This document shows positions 43,181 to 52,847 of a stretch of DNA of 64,000 nucleotides, one piece after another (position 1 is the first letter of the stretch; every line of letters begins with the position of its first letter). The DNA is from Bhargavaea changchunensis (GTDB taxonomy: Bacteria > Bacillota > Bacilli > Bacillales_A > Planococcaceae). The notes below the pieces were generated by a model. That model did not search any database, was not told where the DNA came from, and saw only the letters and a list, made by a program, of their open reading frames with translations. Location of the stretch: NCBI RefSeq assembly GCF_042665595.1, contig NZ_JBHTCT010000007.1:62001-126000 (forward strand), given 5' to 3'. Position numbers and translations under genes: made by a program.

Positions 43181-44584
43181 TTATTCCTTTTTCCGCCTTT
43201 GGATCATCCCCCGCACGACATCCGGTGCCGGTCCGCCGATGATACGTCTTCTGGCGACGAACGTGATGGGGTCGGTGATGGCGTTCCAGTCCTCGGCGGT
43301 GAGTTCAACGTCGCCGAGCCAGCCGTTGACCGTTTCAAGCGGGATTTCGTACAGTTCCTTTTCCTGACGGTCGGCTTCGCGGGCGATGAGGCTGGCCTTA
43401 TGATGGGCCCGGCGGAATGAAATCCCGTAATCCCTGGTCAGCACATCAGCGAGTTCGGTGATGGTGATCATGTTTTCCCTCGCCTGCCGGAGGGCGCGGT
43501 CCTTGTTGAAGGTGAGCGTGGTCACGACGGCATGCATCAGCCGGAGCACGCGGTTCGCCTTTTCAAAGCCGGTATACAGATGCGGCTGCAGGTCGTCTTC
43601 CGTATCGTTGATGTCGCCGTACGGCGTGTTGTGGATCATGTGGATGACCGCAAGGCCTTCCGCAGCGGCACTGGAGGCGAGTGCGCGGGAGTGCTCCATC
43701 GAGACCGGGTTCCGCTTTTGCGGCATGATGCTCGAGATCTGGACATAGGCATCGGACACCCGGAGCAGGCCGACTTCCTTGGAAGCCATCCGGAGGAATT
43801 CCTGGATCCAGCGTCCCATGTTCGTCATGAGGCTTACGAGACTCTGTGCAGCTTCAATCAGGTAATCCCCCGTCCCGATCGCGTCATATGAGTTCTCGAT
43901 CATCCCCTCGAATCCGAGCAGTTCCACCATCCGCTCCCTGCTGATCGGGAATCCGGTCGTCGTGATCGCGGCCGCACCCATCGGCGACTGGTTCACGGTA
44001 TGGCGGGCGCGCTTCAGCCGCCCGATGTCCCGGATCAGGTTGTCGTAGATTGCGACCAGATAGTGTCCGAAAGTCGTCGGCTGGGCGGGCTGCGTGTGGG
44101 TGTGTGCCGGCATGACCGACTCCACATGCTCCTCCGCCTGGGCAAGAATGGCTTCCGCCAAAGCCTCCGCCTGTTCGACCGTCTCGGCCAGGTACTTCCG
44201 GAGGACGATCCGGTACATCGCCTCGCCCATGTCGTTCCGGCTTTTCGCGATATGCATCTTCCCCGCCAACTCCTCGCCGATCAGCTCGCCGATCTTCGAC
44301 TCCACGAGGAAAAACAGGTCTTCGTGCTCCGCGGAATACTTGAGTTCCGCCCGGTCCATCTTCCAGACTTCCCGGATGGCATTCAGAATCTTGCCCGCCT
44401 CCGACTCGGCCAGGATCTTCTGCTCGGCGAGCATCTGGGTGTGGGCGGCATGCACCTCGAACATCGCATCAAAGAGGTAGTCACGCTGGTCGTTGAACAC
44501 AGGGCGGAGAAGAACGTCCACATAGGTTTTTCCCGGGAAGACGTCCCCGTCCGCCACAACAAAATCTTTTTTCCAAGCACTCAT
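43181..44584 (-). CDS. Argininosuccinate-lyase-like enzyme of an ABC-transporter operon
   Basis: 467 residues of the fumarase/aspartase/ASL superfamily: SRND (115-118), HTHTQPAQP (161-169), signature SSIMPQKRNP (284-293). Superfamily members cleave C-N bonds and release fumarate. The substrate loop differs from true ASL (KSRNDM instead of GRSRNDQ), and no arginine genes are near. As the last gene of an import operon it more likely cleaves an imported N-substituted aspartate; EDDS lyase is a known ASL homologue of this kind. Starts 27 nt after the permease stop. Confidence 0.8.
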   Translation of the reverse strand: MSAWKKDFVVADGDVFPGKTYVDVLLRPVFNDQRDYLFDAMFEVHAAHTQMLAEQKILAESEAGKILNAIREVWKMDRAELKYSAEHEDLFFLVESKIGELIGEELAGKMHIAKSRNDMGEAMYRIVLRKYLAETVEQAEALAEAILAQAEEHVESVMPAHTHTQPAQPTTFGHYLVAIYDNLIRDIGRLKRARHTVNQSPMGAAAITTTGFPISRERMVELLGFEGMIENSYDAIGTGDYLIEAAQSLVSLMTNMGRWIQEFLRMASKEVGLLRVSDAYVQISSIMPQKRNPVSMEHSRALASSAAAEGLAVIHMIHNTPYGDINDTEDDLQPHLYTGFEKANRVLRLMHAVVTTLTFNKDRALRQARENMITITELADVLTRDYGISFRRAHHKASLIAREADRQEKELYEIPLETVNGWLGDVELTAEDWNAITDPITFVARRRIIGGPAPDVVRGMIQRRKKE

Positions 44585-44610
44585 ATAGCTGGCACCCCAA
44601 TTTCATTTTA

Positions 44611-46299
44611 TTAACCGAGGGACTTTTCTGCCTTGACCCCGAGGAATCTGCTGGAGATGAACATGACCACGGCGATCAGTGCAACTTGGATCATGCCGTA
44701 GGCAGCGGCCTGCCCGATGTTGAACATCCTGAGCTGGTTCATGATTTCAATCGAAATCGGTCGGTTTCCGATTGTGTAGAGAAGGACGGAAGTCGGGAAC
44801 TCCCCGACTGCCTGGACGAACGCAAGCAGCGTACCGCTCAGAACGCCGGGCATGATGATCGGAATCACGACTTTCCGGAATGTATAGAACCACTTGGCCC
44901 CGAGGTTCTGTGCCGCCTCCTCAATGGAGTCGTCCAGCTGCTCCAGCACCGCGTTGGTCGAACGCACGACGAGCGGCAGGAATCGGATAAAGTAAGCGAG
45001 CGGCAAAATCCAGAACGTCCCGACAAGGATTTGTCCGAACGAGAACGGGTTCGGTGAGTTAAACGCCAGGATCAGGTTCATCCCGACGACCGTCGCCGGC
45101 AGTGCCCATGGAATCATGACGAGAATATCGAGAAGGTTTTTCCCGATGAAGTTCCGTTTGACGAGCGCGTAGGATGTGAAAATCCCGAAGACAAAGACGC
45201 CAAGACAGGCGATGAATGCCATGATCAGACTGTTGCGGACCGGCTCCCAGATATACGGCGTGTCAAACAGCATCGTATAATTTTCCATGTTGAACATGGT
45301 CGGGTACGTCTGCCAGGTCCAGGATCCCTCCGGCACGAGCGACAGGATGAGCAGCGTCACATGCGGGAGAAGCAGGATGACCACCGCGAAGACTCCGAGC
45401 GTGACCATTGTCCACTTGAGCAGAGGGTTGCTGACTTCACTGCGGTGGGCACCGATTCCCTTGGAGGCCATCCGGTAGTCCTTCCTGCCCTGATACCAGC
45501 GCATGAACAGCAGGAACACAATCGAGACGATCGACAAAATGACTGACTGGGTGGCCGCCATCTCCAGGTCACCATTGATTTTGGAGAAGTAAATCTGCAG
45601 GCTCAGCACCCGGAAGCCCCCTGCCAGCAGGAACGGTGCACTGAAGCTTGCCATCGAGACCATGAAGACAAGGAGCGAAGCTGCCACAAGTCCCGGTGTA
45701 AGGAGCGGGAATGTGACCTGCCAGAACACCTTGAAACGATTTGCACCCAGGTTGGAGGCCGCCTCTTCCAGAGACGGGTCCAGATTCGATAGCGCAGATG
45801 CCGTCGTCATGTAGAAGTAAGGGTACATCGTATAGGCATGGACGATCAGGATGCCCGAGATCCCGCCGATCTTGAACGGCACTTCCGAAAGGTTCAGCAG
45901 GTCCTTGATCGCATTCGGAATAAGGCCCGCCTCACCGTAGAGGAACATAAACGCCATGACGCCGACTAGGGACGGCAGCACGATTGGCATGATGGCAATG
46001 TTGGAGAAGAACCTGCGGCCGGGAAACTCATAGCGGTTGAAGATGTATGCAAGCGGCACACCGATCAGCGCACTGAACAGGACCGACAGCAGAGATATCC
46101 AGACCGAGTTCCATAGCGCCTGCAGGTTCGCCTTTGCCTTTGAGCCGAAGAAGTCTTCATAGTTCTGGAGGGAAAACACACTGTTATGCAGGAAACTCTC
46201 ATAGGCGGTCCTCAAAGTCGGATAAAGAACATAACCGATCAATACAAGGACGACAGGGATGAGAAGCACCAATGTTTTTCTTTTTTCAGCATTCAGCAT
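44611..46299 (-). CDS. ABC importer permease, fused two-domain (FbpB-type)
   Basis: 562 residues, with two binding-protein-dependent transport domains in one chain (about 12 membrane segments). EAA loops EAASNLGANRFKVFWQVTFPLL and EAAQNLGAKWFYTFRKVVIPII. Such fusions serve ferric iron, 2-aminoethylphosphonate or related importers. ATG 46299 follows AAGGGGG by 8 nt. Confidence 0.88.
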   Translation of the reverse strand: MLNAEKRKTLVLLIPVVLVLIGYVLYPTLRTAYESFLHNSVFSLQNYEDFFGSKAKANLQALWNSVWISLLSVLFSALIGVPLAYIFNRYEFPGRRFFSNIAIMPIVLPSLVGVMAFMFLYGEAGLIPNAIKDLLNLSEVPFKIGGISGILIVHAYTMYPYFYMTTASALSNLDPSLEEAASNLGANRFKVFWQVTFPLLTPGLVAASLLVFMVSMASFSAPFLLAGGFRVLSLQIYFSKINGDLEMAATQSVILSIVSIVFLLFMRWYQGRKDYRMASKGIGAHRSEVSNPLLKWTMVTLGVFAVVILLLPHVTLLILSLVPEGSWTWQTYPTMFNMENYTMLFDTPYIWEPVRNSLIMAFIACLGVFVFGIFTSYALVKRNFIGKNLLDILVMIPWALPATVVGMNLILAFNSPNPFSFGQILVGTFWILPLAYFIRFLPLVVRSTNAVLEQLDDSIEEAAQNLGAKWFYTFRKVVIPIIMPGVLSGTLLAFVQAVGEFPTSVLLYTIGNRPISIEIMNQLRMFNIGQAAAYGMIQVALIAVVMFISSRFLGVKAEKSLG

Positions 46300-46348
46300 A
46301 TCGGCGTCCCCCTTCCCCAAGGGCGTGCGGATTCCAGTTTTTCATGGA

Positions 46349-47446
46349 TTACACCCCCGCTTTCGGCACAATCCGGATCTGGTCTTCGGGAAGGCGTACG
46401 AATACATCCGCGCCTTCTTTCAGATAGGTGCTCGGCCCCTGGTTCAGAGCAGTTCCGACGAGGGTCAGCTGTTCGTTCATCTCTACATAGGTATGTACAG
46501 CCGCCCCGGTGAACTGGACCATTTTCACCCTGCCGGGAAAAACATTCGCCCCGGTGACCCGCTGGCCGGAAACCTCTACCGCCTCCGGCCGGACCGACAT
46601 CATCAGGTCATCGTTCTCCGTATACCCGGCAATATTCAGGGAAGTATTGTTCACCGACACCTCACCGCCCAGCACATCTGCATGGAATGACCGCAGGCTT
46701 TCTCCGGAAGCAGCCTCTCTGACAGGCAGCAAGTTCGTCTCACCGATAAATTCCGCGACGAAGTCGTTGACCGGTTCATTGTAGATCTCGGTCGGCGTGC
46801 CGACCTGCTGGCATTTGCCGAAGTTAAAGACGGCGATCCGGTCACTCATTGTCAGGGCTTCGACCTGGTCATGCGTGACATAGATCGTGGTGATCTGATA
46901 TTCCTTCTGGAGCCGGAGGATTTCCGCCCTCATTTCATCCCGCAGGCGGGCATCCAGGTTACTGAGCGGCTCATCCAGAAGCAGGATGTCCGGCTCGATG
47001 ACGAGCGCCCGCGCCAAAGCCACACGCTGCTGCTGGCCACCGGACAGCTGGCTTACCTGGCGTTCCATGTACTGGTCAAGCCTGACTTTCCGCAGCACAT
47101 CTTCCACCCGTTTTTTCGTCTCTGCCTTACTCATCTTCCTGACTTTCAGTCCGAACGCGACATTCTCGAAAACCGTCATATGCGGGAACAGCGCATAGTT
47201 CTGGAACACCATGCCGGTATTCCGTTTTTCGGGCGGGACGGTCGTCATGTCCCGGTCGTTGAACTTCACGACCCCTTTTGTCGGGTAATAGAACCCGGCT
47301 ACCATCCGGAGTGTCGTCGTCTTTCCGCAGCCGCTCGGGCCCAGGAATGTGAAGAACTCCCCTTCTTTGATGATGAGGTCAAGACCCTCCACTGCCGTCA
47401 CTTTGCCAAATTGCTTGGTAATCGCCGATAAATGAACGGTTGACAT
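46349..47446 (-). CDS. ABC importer ATP-binding protein (PotA/FbpC-type)
   Basis: 365 residues: Walker A GPSGCGKTT, signature LSGGQQQR, Walker B ILLLDEPLSNLD, and a C-terminal TOBE domain (about 280-360). ATG 47446 follows GGGAG. Energises the FbpB-type permease. Confidence 0.88.
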   Translation of the reverse strand: MSTVHLSAITKQFGKVTAVEGLDLIIKEGEFFTFLGPSGCGKTTTLRMVAGFYYPTKGVVKFNDRDMTTVPPEKRNTGMVFQNYALFPHMTVFENVAFGLKVRKMSKAETKKRVEDVLRKVRLDQYMERQVSQLSGGQQQRVALARALVIEPDILLLDEPLSNLDARLRDEMRAEILRLQKEYQITTIYVTHDQVEALTMSDRIAVFNFGKCQQVGTPTEIYNEPVNDFVAEFIGETNLLPVREAASGESLRSFHADVLGGEVSVNNTSLNIAGYTENDDLMMSVRPEAVEVSGQRVTGANVFPGRVKMVQFTGAAVHTYVEMNEQLTLVGTALNQGPSTYLKEGADVFVRLPEDQIRIVPKAGV

Positions 47447-47474
47447 GCAACCACTCCCTTCCCTGTAAAAACAC

Positions 47475-47509
47475 TGGACTACCGCAGGCATGCCGCCCGC
47501 GATAGTCCA
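47475..47509 (-). other. Intercistronic hairpin after the binding-protein gene
   Basis: TGGACTATCGC and GCGGTAGTCCA form an 11-bp stem (one G-U) with no U-run; probably protects or attenuates mRNA to raise binding-protein output. Confidence 0.5.
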
Positions 47510-47552
47510 ACGTCAAAAGTAAACGCTATACGGAGCCCATGAAGCCTGCTGG

Positions 47553-48680
47553 TTACTCGCCTGTTTCTTTTTCTGCATTTTTAATCTGGTTATCCCAGTG
47601 ATCCATCCACTCGTCGGATTTTTCCTGGAACAATGCCCAGTCGATGTCCATCGGTTTGATCTCATCTTCCGCTTCAGTGATCCATTCCGGAAGATCGGTC
47701 ACGTCTTCACGTGTCGGAATGCGGTAGTATTTTTCCGCGAGCAGCTTCGCCGCTTCCGGCGTGTTGACGAACTCATAGAATGCTTCTGCCGCTTTCGGAT
47801 GAGGCGCATCCTTGACGATCGCAATCCCTTCGGTCAGGACCGGCGTTCCGCTTTCCGGCAGGACATAACCGAACGGATAACCCTTTTCTTCTGCGAGCAT
47901 GACGGCATCCGGCATGTTCCAGACGGTCAGGGAGCCGACGCCTTTGGCGAGCTGGTTGTACATCAGCTCAGGGTTGGCCGAATATTCTTTCGTGTTGTTG
48001 TCCAGCTTCTCAAGCCATTCGTAGCCTTCCTTCGTATCTTCCGTGTCTTTGTATGTCCGGTAGATCATAGCTGAATAGATGGTCCGCATCGTTCCGGATG
48101 CAAGCGGATAGCGGATGATCAGCTCATCCTGCCACTTCGGATCGATCAGGTCATCCCAGTCTTTCGGTGCTTCTTCTTCGGAGATTTCCTTGTTGTTGTA
48201 CATGATGACTTCCGGCGTCATCGAAGTACCGCTCCACATCCAGTCTTCGTCGTGATACATTTCATCCAGCGCATCCGCGTAGGACGGCTTGTATTCGGCA
48301 AGCAGCCCTTCATCCTTCGCCTGGTCGAAGTTCACCTGAGGCGCTCCCCACCAGACGTCCGCCTGTGTATTATTTTTCTCGGAGCGGACCCGGTCCAGAA
48401 TTTCCTGGGAGCCCATGTCCAGGAACTCCATCTTGATGCCATACTCTTCTTCAAAGCGCTGTTTGAAGTCCCCCAGAATGTCACTGCCGTGAGGAGAATA
48501 GACGACCACTTTCTCCTCGAGGTCTTCCGTCTTGGCGGCATCGCCGCCCGCATCACCCGATGTTGTTCCGGAAGCATCCTCTTCTTCTCCTCCATCGGAG
48601 CCGGCCATGCAGCCGGCCAAAGCAAGTGCAAACAGTGCCGTCAAAACAAGCAACCAGCTTTTCTTAACCCATTTTCCCAT
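47553..48680 (-). CDS. ABC importer substrate-binding lipoprotein (ferric/polyamine/aminoethylphosphonate type)
   Basis: 375 residues, lipobox LAGC (Cys24), Gly/Glu/Asp-rich linker, then a family 1 binding protein (VVVYSPHGSDILGDFKQRFEEEYGIKMEFLDM; QADVWWGAPQVNF). No tyrosine pair diagnostic of FbpA is evident, so iron is not assured. First gene of the operon, directly behind the ROK gene. Confidence 0.85.
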   Translation of the reverse strand: MGKWVKKSWLLVLTALFALALAGCMAGSDGGEEEDASGTTSGDAGGDAAKTEDLEEKVVVYSPHGSDILGDFKQRFEEEYGIKMEFLDMGSQEILDRVRSEKNNTQADVWWGAPQVNFDQAKDEGLLAEYKPSYADALDEMYHDEDWMWSGTSMTPEVIMYNNKEISEEEAPKDWDDLIDPKWQDELIIRYPLASGTMRTIYSAMIYRTYKDTEDTKEGYEWLEKLDNNTKEYSANPELMYNQLAKGVGSLTVWNMPDAVMLAEEKGYPFGYVLPESGTPVLTEGIAIVKDAPHPKAAEAFYEFVNTPEAAKLLAEKYYRIPTREDVTDLPEWITEAEDEIKPMDIDWALFQEKSDEWMDHWDNQIKNAEKETGE

Positions 48681-48700
48681 CTAAACTGCCCCCTTCTGAA

Positions 48701-49864
48701 TTAAATGTTGTACAACCCCTCATGCTCCTTCAGCAGCAATGCAACCGCGCCGATCACACCGGCTTCCCCTCCGAACGCCGTCCTGACGATCTCACATTCC
48801 TTCGGTGCGTACCGCTTCACGTTGTCTGAGACAATCGGCCGGATCACATCGAATGACTGTGACAGACCACCTCCTAAAATGATCATTTCCGGATTCAGCA
48901 GGGACACATAATTCGCAACTGCAATCCCGAGATGTTCAAGTGATTTCCCGAGCGTTTCTACGGCTTCTTTATTTCCGGATCGGTACAAACCGAATGCCTC
49001 TTCAGCCGTCACTTTTCTGCCAAGCTGCTCCGACAGGGCCGTGCCGACAGATGTTCCGCCCGCGACACTTTCCAGGAATCCATAGCCTTCATAGGAAGGC
49101 CGGTAGCTTCTGGCCAGGCTCCGGTCTGTCACCATGTAGCCGAGCTCGCCCGCACTGTACTGGCTTCCCCGGAACAGCTGGCCGTTCAGGATGATTCCGC
49201 TGCCGACCCCGGTCCCGATGGAAATGTAAATCAGGTTCTGCTTGCCCTTGCCGCGGCCCGTCCAGTGCTCCCCAAGCACTCCGATGTTGACATCATTGTC
49301 CACGTATACGGGATACGGAAAGACTTCCTCCAGCTTTTCCCGCACCGGATAATCTCTCCACCGCAAGGCCGGCGCTTCTTCCACGATTCCGGTCTGTACG
49401 TCGGTCACTCCCGGGACACCGGCGCCGACACCCAGGATCTCCTCCTCGTCCAGCGACAGCTCTTCCATCATCTCTCCGGCCATCTTCCGGATTTCAGGGA
49501 AGAAATCATGATCCAAATATTCCTGTGTCGGGAATGTACGGTAACTCTCAAGCTCCCCTTTCAGATCGGTGATGCCGACCGCCACCTTGGTTCCCCCGAT
49601 ATCAATCCCGATGCAGCGTGCCTTTTTCGGATTGAACTTCAGGTTCACCGGCTTACGGCCGCCGCTTGCGGATGCCGCCCCGCTGCCTGTCTCGGTGACC
49701 CAGCCTTCATCGATAAGCCTGGAGATGGCCGCCGAGACAGTCGGTTTGCTGAGAGACAGCTTCTTGGCAATGGCCGTCCGGGTCGTCGGCTCTGTTTCCA
49801 GCACACACCTGAGCACCTGCCGTGCGTTGCGGTTCATATTCGATTCGTCATTCACATATTGCAT
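48701..49864 (-). CDS. ROK-family transcriptional repressor
   Basis: 387 residues: N-terminal winged helix (TAIAKKLSLSKPTVSAAISRLIDEGWV, about 33-57) and a ROK body with GIDIGGTKVAVGI. The usual zinc motif CxCGxxGC is missing (ELGYMVTDRSLARSY instead), so sugar binding or kinase activity may be altered. Its promoter and an operator lie directly upstream, and a related operator precedes the PIG-L gene. Probably a repressor of both flanking units. Confidence 0.85.
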   Translation of the reverse strand: MQYVNDESNMNRNARQVLRCVLETEPTTRTAIAKKLSLSKPTVSAAISRLIDEGWVTETGSGAASASGGRKPVNLKFNPKKARCIGIDIGGTKVAVGITDLKGELESYRTFPTQEYLDHDFFPEIRKMAGEMMEELSLDEEEILGVGAGVPGVTDVQTGIVEEAPALRWRDYPVREKLEEVFPYPVYVDNDVNIGVLGEHWTGRGKGKQNLIYISIGTGVGSGIILNGQLFRGSQYSAGELGYMVTDRSLARSYRPSYEGYGFLESVAGGTSVGTALSEQLGRKVTAEEAFGLYRSGNKEAVETLGKSLEHLGIAVANYVSLLNPEMIILGGGLSQSFDVIRPIVSDNVKRYAPKECEIVRTAFGGEAGVIGAVALLLKEHEGLYNI

Positions 49865-49889
49865 GGCACTGCCCCTAAAAGGTTAGTTT

Positions 49890-49908
49890 GTTAACCTAAC
49901 TTACTAAC
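49890..49908 (-). promoter_or_regulatory. Candidate ROK operator at its own promoter
   Basis: On the minus strand GTTAGTAAGTTAGGTTAAC shares GTTAGTAA and the TAAC end with the operator at 52582-52610. It lies at about +6 to +24 of the predicted transcript. Confidence 0.55.
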
Positions 49909-49920
49909 TTATCTGAAAAC

Positions 49921-49949
49921 ATTGTAATCAACGAAATTCGAATTGTAAA
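49921..49949 (-). promoter_or_regulatory. Promoter of the ROK gene
   Basis: -35 TTTACA (49949-49944), 17-bp spacer, -10 TACAAT (49926-49921). Confidence 0.65.
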
Positions 49950-49982
49950 CCGCTTTCATCAACTTTTTTTGGTTTTTCTTTC

Positions 49983-50026
49983 AAAAAGCATAGACTGCAG
50001 ATTTCATCTCTGCAGTCTATGCTTCA
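49983..50026 (-). terminator. Terminator of the PIG-L gene
   Basis: GCATAGACTGCAGA and TCTGCAGTCTATGC form a 14-bp perfect stem, followed by TTTTTG on the minus strand. Confidence 0.9.
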
Positions 50027-50037
50027 AGTGCTCTGTT

Positions 50038-52536
50038 TTATTGATCGGCTCCATAGCTGATCAGATTGGCAAAGATCCGGTAACCGCCTGGCACCTGGGC
50101 CCCGATCTGCCTGTAGAATACAAGGTTCGTATACAGATATGTTCCCTCTCCGTATTCGGCCATGAGAATTCCGCTCGTGAACGGATCTTCTCCCGGGTCT
50201 GCCATCGAAACGAATGTTTCGTATTGCTTATCCCACTCCATCGGGAAGTACAGGCCCCGCTCCTGAACCCAGTTGTCCCAGTCACTGTCCGTAATTTTGT
50301 TCGGATAGTTGAACAGCGGATGATCCGGCTGGGTCACCGTCACCTCCGCATTTTCATCCGTGACGCGCCAGCGGATGGACGGGGTTCCGATTTTCAGGCG
50401 ATAAGGAGCCGTCAGATCCGCATCCCATGGATCGGAAGCCGTTACATACTGCATGACGAAATGCCCGCCATTGCGCACGTATTCCTTGATCCGATCATTG
50501 TTCGCAAGCAGATCTTCCCTGCCGAGTGTCGCGCGGATGCCCGTTACGATCGTGTCATATTGTGAAAGGTCCGCTGTTGCAAGGTCTTCAGGCGTCAGCT
50601 TTGTAATATCAAAACCTGCATTGATGAACGAATCTGCAATCGTGTCAAACCCGCTGTCGATGTATCCGACCTTGAGGTTCTCCGGCTTCAACAATTCAAA
50701 TGCAACGCCGTTAATAGAGGAAGAATACAGGTAATACGAGTCATTGATATGCTCATATTTGATCTCCTGGACAGTCGTGTTGTGGGTTTTGCCATTCGCT
50801 TCGGCGAACGCCCCGATTGTGAAGTCCCCTTCCTCCACCTCGGAAGGAGGGATCAGGTTGAAGGAAACGCTCTTTTCCTCAAAACGCCCCTCCAGATTCA
50901 CCTCTGCCGATGCTGGCTCACTGCTCCACCCTTCAGGCAGGTCCAGGGAAACCGTAGCTTTCTGAGAAGCGTCTGCGTAGTTCTTCACTTTCACGCTGAC
51001 CGGAATATTTTCCTGCACATCAGCCGTGTTCACTGTGATATTGACCGGATCAGGCGTCACACCCAGTTCAGGCAGGACACTGACCGTATTATCGAGATCA
51101 CTGACAAATACAGTGTCCGTTCCATTTTCCTTGAATGACAGCTGTGCCCGGATGGAAGCTTCTGCATAAGCCTCAAAGTATTCCGCGTCCTCCGGAACAT
51201 TTACTGTGAAGCTGGCGGTCTTGGACTCGCCGGGTTCCAGATGCTTGAGCTTAACAGCTTTATTGTGTTTCCAGTCTTCAGGCGTCAGAAGCGCCGCTTC
51301 AATATGATGAAGTTTTCGGCTTCCTTCATTCGTGACGGTCACTTCCACTTCCGTCTGTTCACCCTGGGTCAGCACATAAGAGCCGATTGAAATGTCCACT
51401 GACAACTCGGAAGACACCCGGCTTACTTCAACGAGCTGTTCTTCTTTGAGCTCCAGTTTATGGAGAAGATCGTTTTTGGTACCCGGTTCCAACTTTGAGG
51501 AAGCCACCTTTTCGGACAGCTTCCTGACATCCCGCAGCGCCTTCTGGGATTCCGGCAGGATGGCACCGCGATCCGGATAAAGTCCGACGATCCGGTCCAG
51601 TTTTTGCTGAAGGGAACGGAGAGATTCACCGAGCCCCTGGTTCGGAATTTCATCTGCCCATTCATTAAAGTCATACGGAATTCCGTCGAACAGCTTGCCC
51701 GAAGTTTCCGTCACAGCAGAATCAGCCAGCTTCAGATGAACCTGGCGCGGCTCGACCGGAATGTCCCGTCCCATGCCCTGGCTCTTATGAAGATAGCGCG
51801 ACGCTTCACCCAACTGCGGGTAACTCATCCCGTAGATCGGATCGTAGTCACCAATCTCAATGGACACAGTCGCTTCATCCTGGGAAACCGGCAGGTAGAG
51901 CTTTTTGATCTGCCAAGGCTCGAGGCCATTTTCGATCTGCTCCGGGAAGACCGACGGATCGGCCGCATCTTCGAATGCCTTCACCGACAGAACATTAATC
52001 AGCCGGTGATGTCCATGCTGGCTGTCCACATTCAGGAAGGATGGCATCACCACATCCGGCTGATAAGTACGGATGAATTCGATGAGACGGGAATAAGTGA
52101 CTTCCTCTCCCCATTTCTCAAGGGTTTCTTCCGGTGATTTCGAGAAGCCGAAATCATAGATGGCGTCCGAAGTCGTGTTGCTCAGGTGGTAAGCTTTTAC
52201 GCCGTTGACTTTTGCCGCCTCGATCATCTCGTTGGAACGGATGATGCCGAGACCGTTGCCCAGTTCATTTCCGATGGCATTCTGCCCGCCTTCTCCCCGG
52301 TTGGCAATCAGGCTGGCCGTCTTCACACCGAGCCCCCTTGAGAGATAAGCGAGGAAATCACTGCGCTCGTCATCCGGATGGGCACCCGTATTGAGGAACG
52401 TGACCGTCGTGTCCAGCGGCTTCACGGCATTCCACAGTTCTACGTCTGCTTCATCCTGACTTTCCCCCAGGACAGCCTGCGGCAGCAAGGACAGCACAAG
52501 CAAGATGGAAAGCACACTGTACCAAAACCTCTTCAC
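50038..52536 (-). CDS. Large secreted PIG-L family deacetylase
   Basis: 832 residues. Signal peptide to about residue 24. PIG-L (LmbE) deacetylase domain with zinc motif GAHPDDE (51-57) and the later His pair in SQHGHHRLIN. Coiled-coil-like middle; tandem Ig-like/NEW3 domains (about 385-620: VEVTVTNEGSRKLH, VSVKVKNYADASQKA); C-terminal glutamine amidotransferase-like region (DTIVTGIRATLGREDLL, GGHFVMQYV). GTG 52536 is 9 nt after AAAGGGG. PIG-L enzymes remove acetyl from GlcNAc-type conjugates; here extracellular glycan substrates are likely. The operator next to it suggests control by the ROK repressor. Confidence 0.83.
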   Translation of the reverse strand: MKRFWYSVLSILLVLSLLPQAVLGESQDEADVELWNAVKPLDTTVTFLNTGAHPDDERSDFLAYLSRGLGVKTASLIANRGEGGQNAIGNELGNGLGIIRSNEMIEAAKVNGVKAYHLSNTTSDAIYDFGFSKSPEETLEKWGEEVTYSRLIEFIRTYQPDVVMPSFLNVDSQHGHHRLINVLSVKAFEDAADPSVFPEQIENGLEPWQIKKLYLPVSQDEATVSIEIGDYDPIYGMSYPQLGEASRYLHKSQGMGRDIPVEPRQVHLKLADSAVTETSGKLFDGIPYDFNEWADEIPNQGLGESLRSLQQKLDRIVGLYPDRGAILPESQKALRDVRKLSEKVASSKLEPGTKNDLLHKLELKEEQLVEVSRVSSELSVDISIGSYVLTQGEQTEVEVTVTNEGSRKLHHIEAALLTPEDWKHNKAVKLKHLEPGESKTASFTVNVPEDAEYFEAYAEASIRAQLSFKENGTDTVFVSDLDNTVSVLPELGVTPDPVNITVNTADVQENIPVSVKVKNYADASQKATVSLDLPEGWSSEPASAEVNLEGRFEEKSVSFNLIPPSEVEEGDFTIGAFAEANGKTHNTTVQEIKYEHINDSYYLYSSSINGVAFELLKPENLKVGYIDSGFDTIADSFINAGFDITKLTPEDLATADLSQYDTIVTGIRATLGREDLLANNDRIKEYVRNGGHFVMQYVTASDPWDADLTAPYRLKIGTPSIRWRVTDENAEVTVTQPDHPLFNYPNKITDSDWDNWVQERGLYFPMEWDKQYETFVSMADPGEDPFTSGILMAEYGEGTYLYTNLVFYRQIGAQVPGGYRIFANLISYGADQ

Positions 52537-52581
52537 ACTTCTGACCCCTTTCGTGAATCGATTTAAAAGAAAGCACATACA

Positions 52582-52610
52582 AGTTGGTTAGTAAATATAA
52601 CTAACCAACT
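52582..52610. promoter_or_regulatory. ROK-type operator upstream of the PIG-L gene
   Basis: AGTTGGTTAGT (52582-52592) and ACTAACCAACT (52600-52610) are perfect 11-bp inverted arms with a 7-bp A+T spacer. No other regulator is nearby. Confidence 0.7.
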
Positions 52611-52740
52611 AATTAAGCACTCTCCTCTATGAAATTCAGTATACATATAGTCAGAATATTTTTAATCTAACCATGTAACTATTTATCTTTCCCGTGGCGG
52701 GTATTAAGACAGGGGGAAAAAGTATGAATGGATTTCAGGC

Positions 52741-52780
52741 AAAAAAACACCGCCCGCTCTCCTTGGAGAACAGGCGGTGA
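52741..52780 (-). terminator. Terminator of the AbrB-like permease gene
   Basis: CACCGCC and GGCGGTG with an inner CTCC/GGAG stem, followed by T7 on the minus strand. Confidence 0.85.
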
Positions 52781-52847
52781 TCAAACAGAATTTGGTACAA
52801 CGGGCCGCGGCGCGACGGTGTTCACGGCCGCGGACGTGCATCCGAAA

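Noticed and set aside
43181..44584. Biosynthetic argininosuccinate lyase (argH)
   Set aside because: No argG or other arginine gene nearby, diverged substrate loop and operon with an importer; not excluded, but not adopted as the name.
49938..49956. Second cre site at the ROK promoter
   Set aside because: TGTAAACCGCTTTCA has one base too many in the centre for the cre palindrome.
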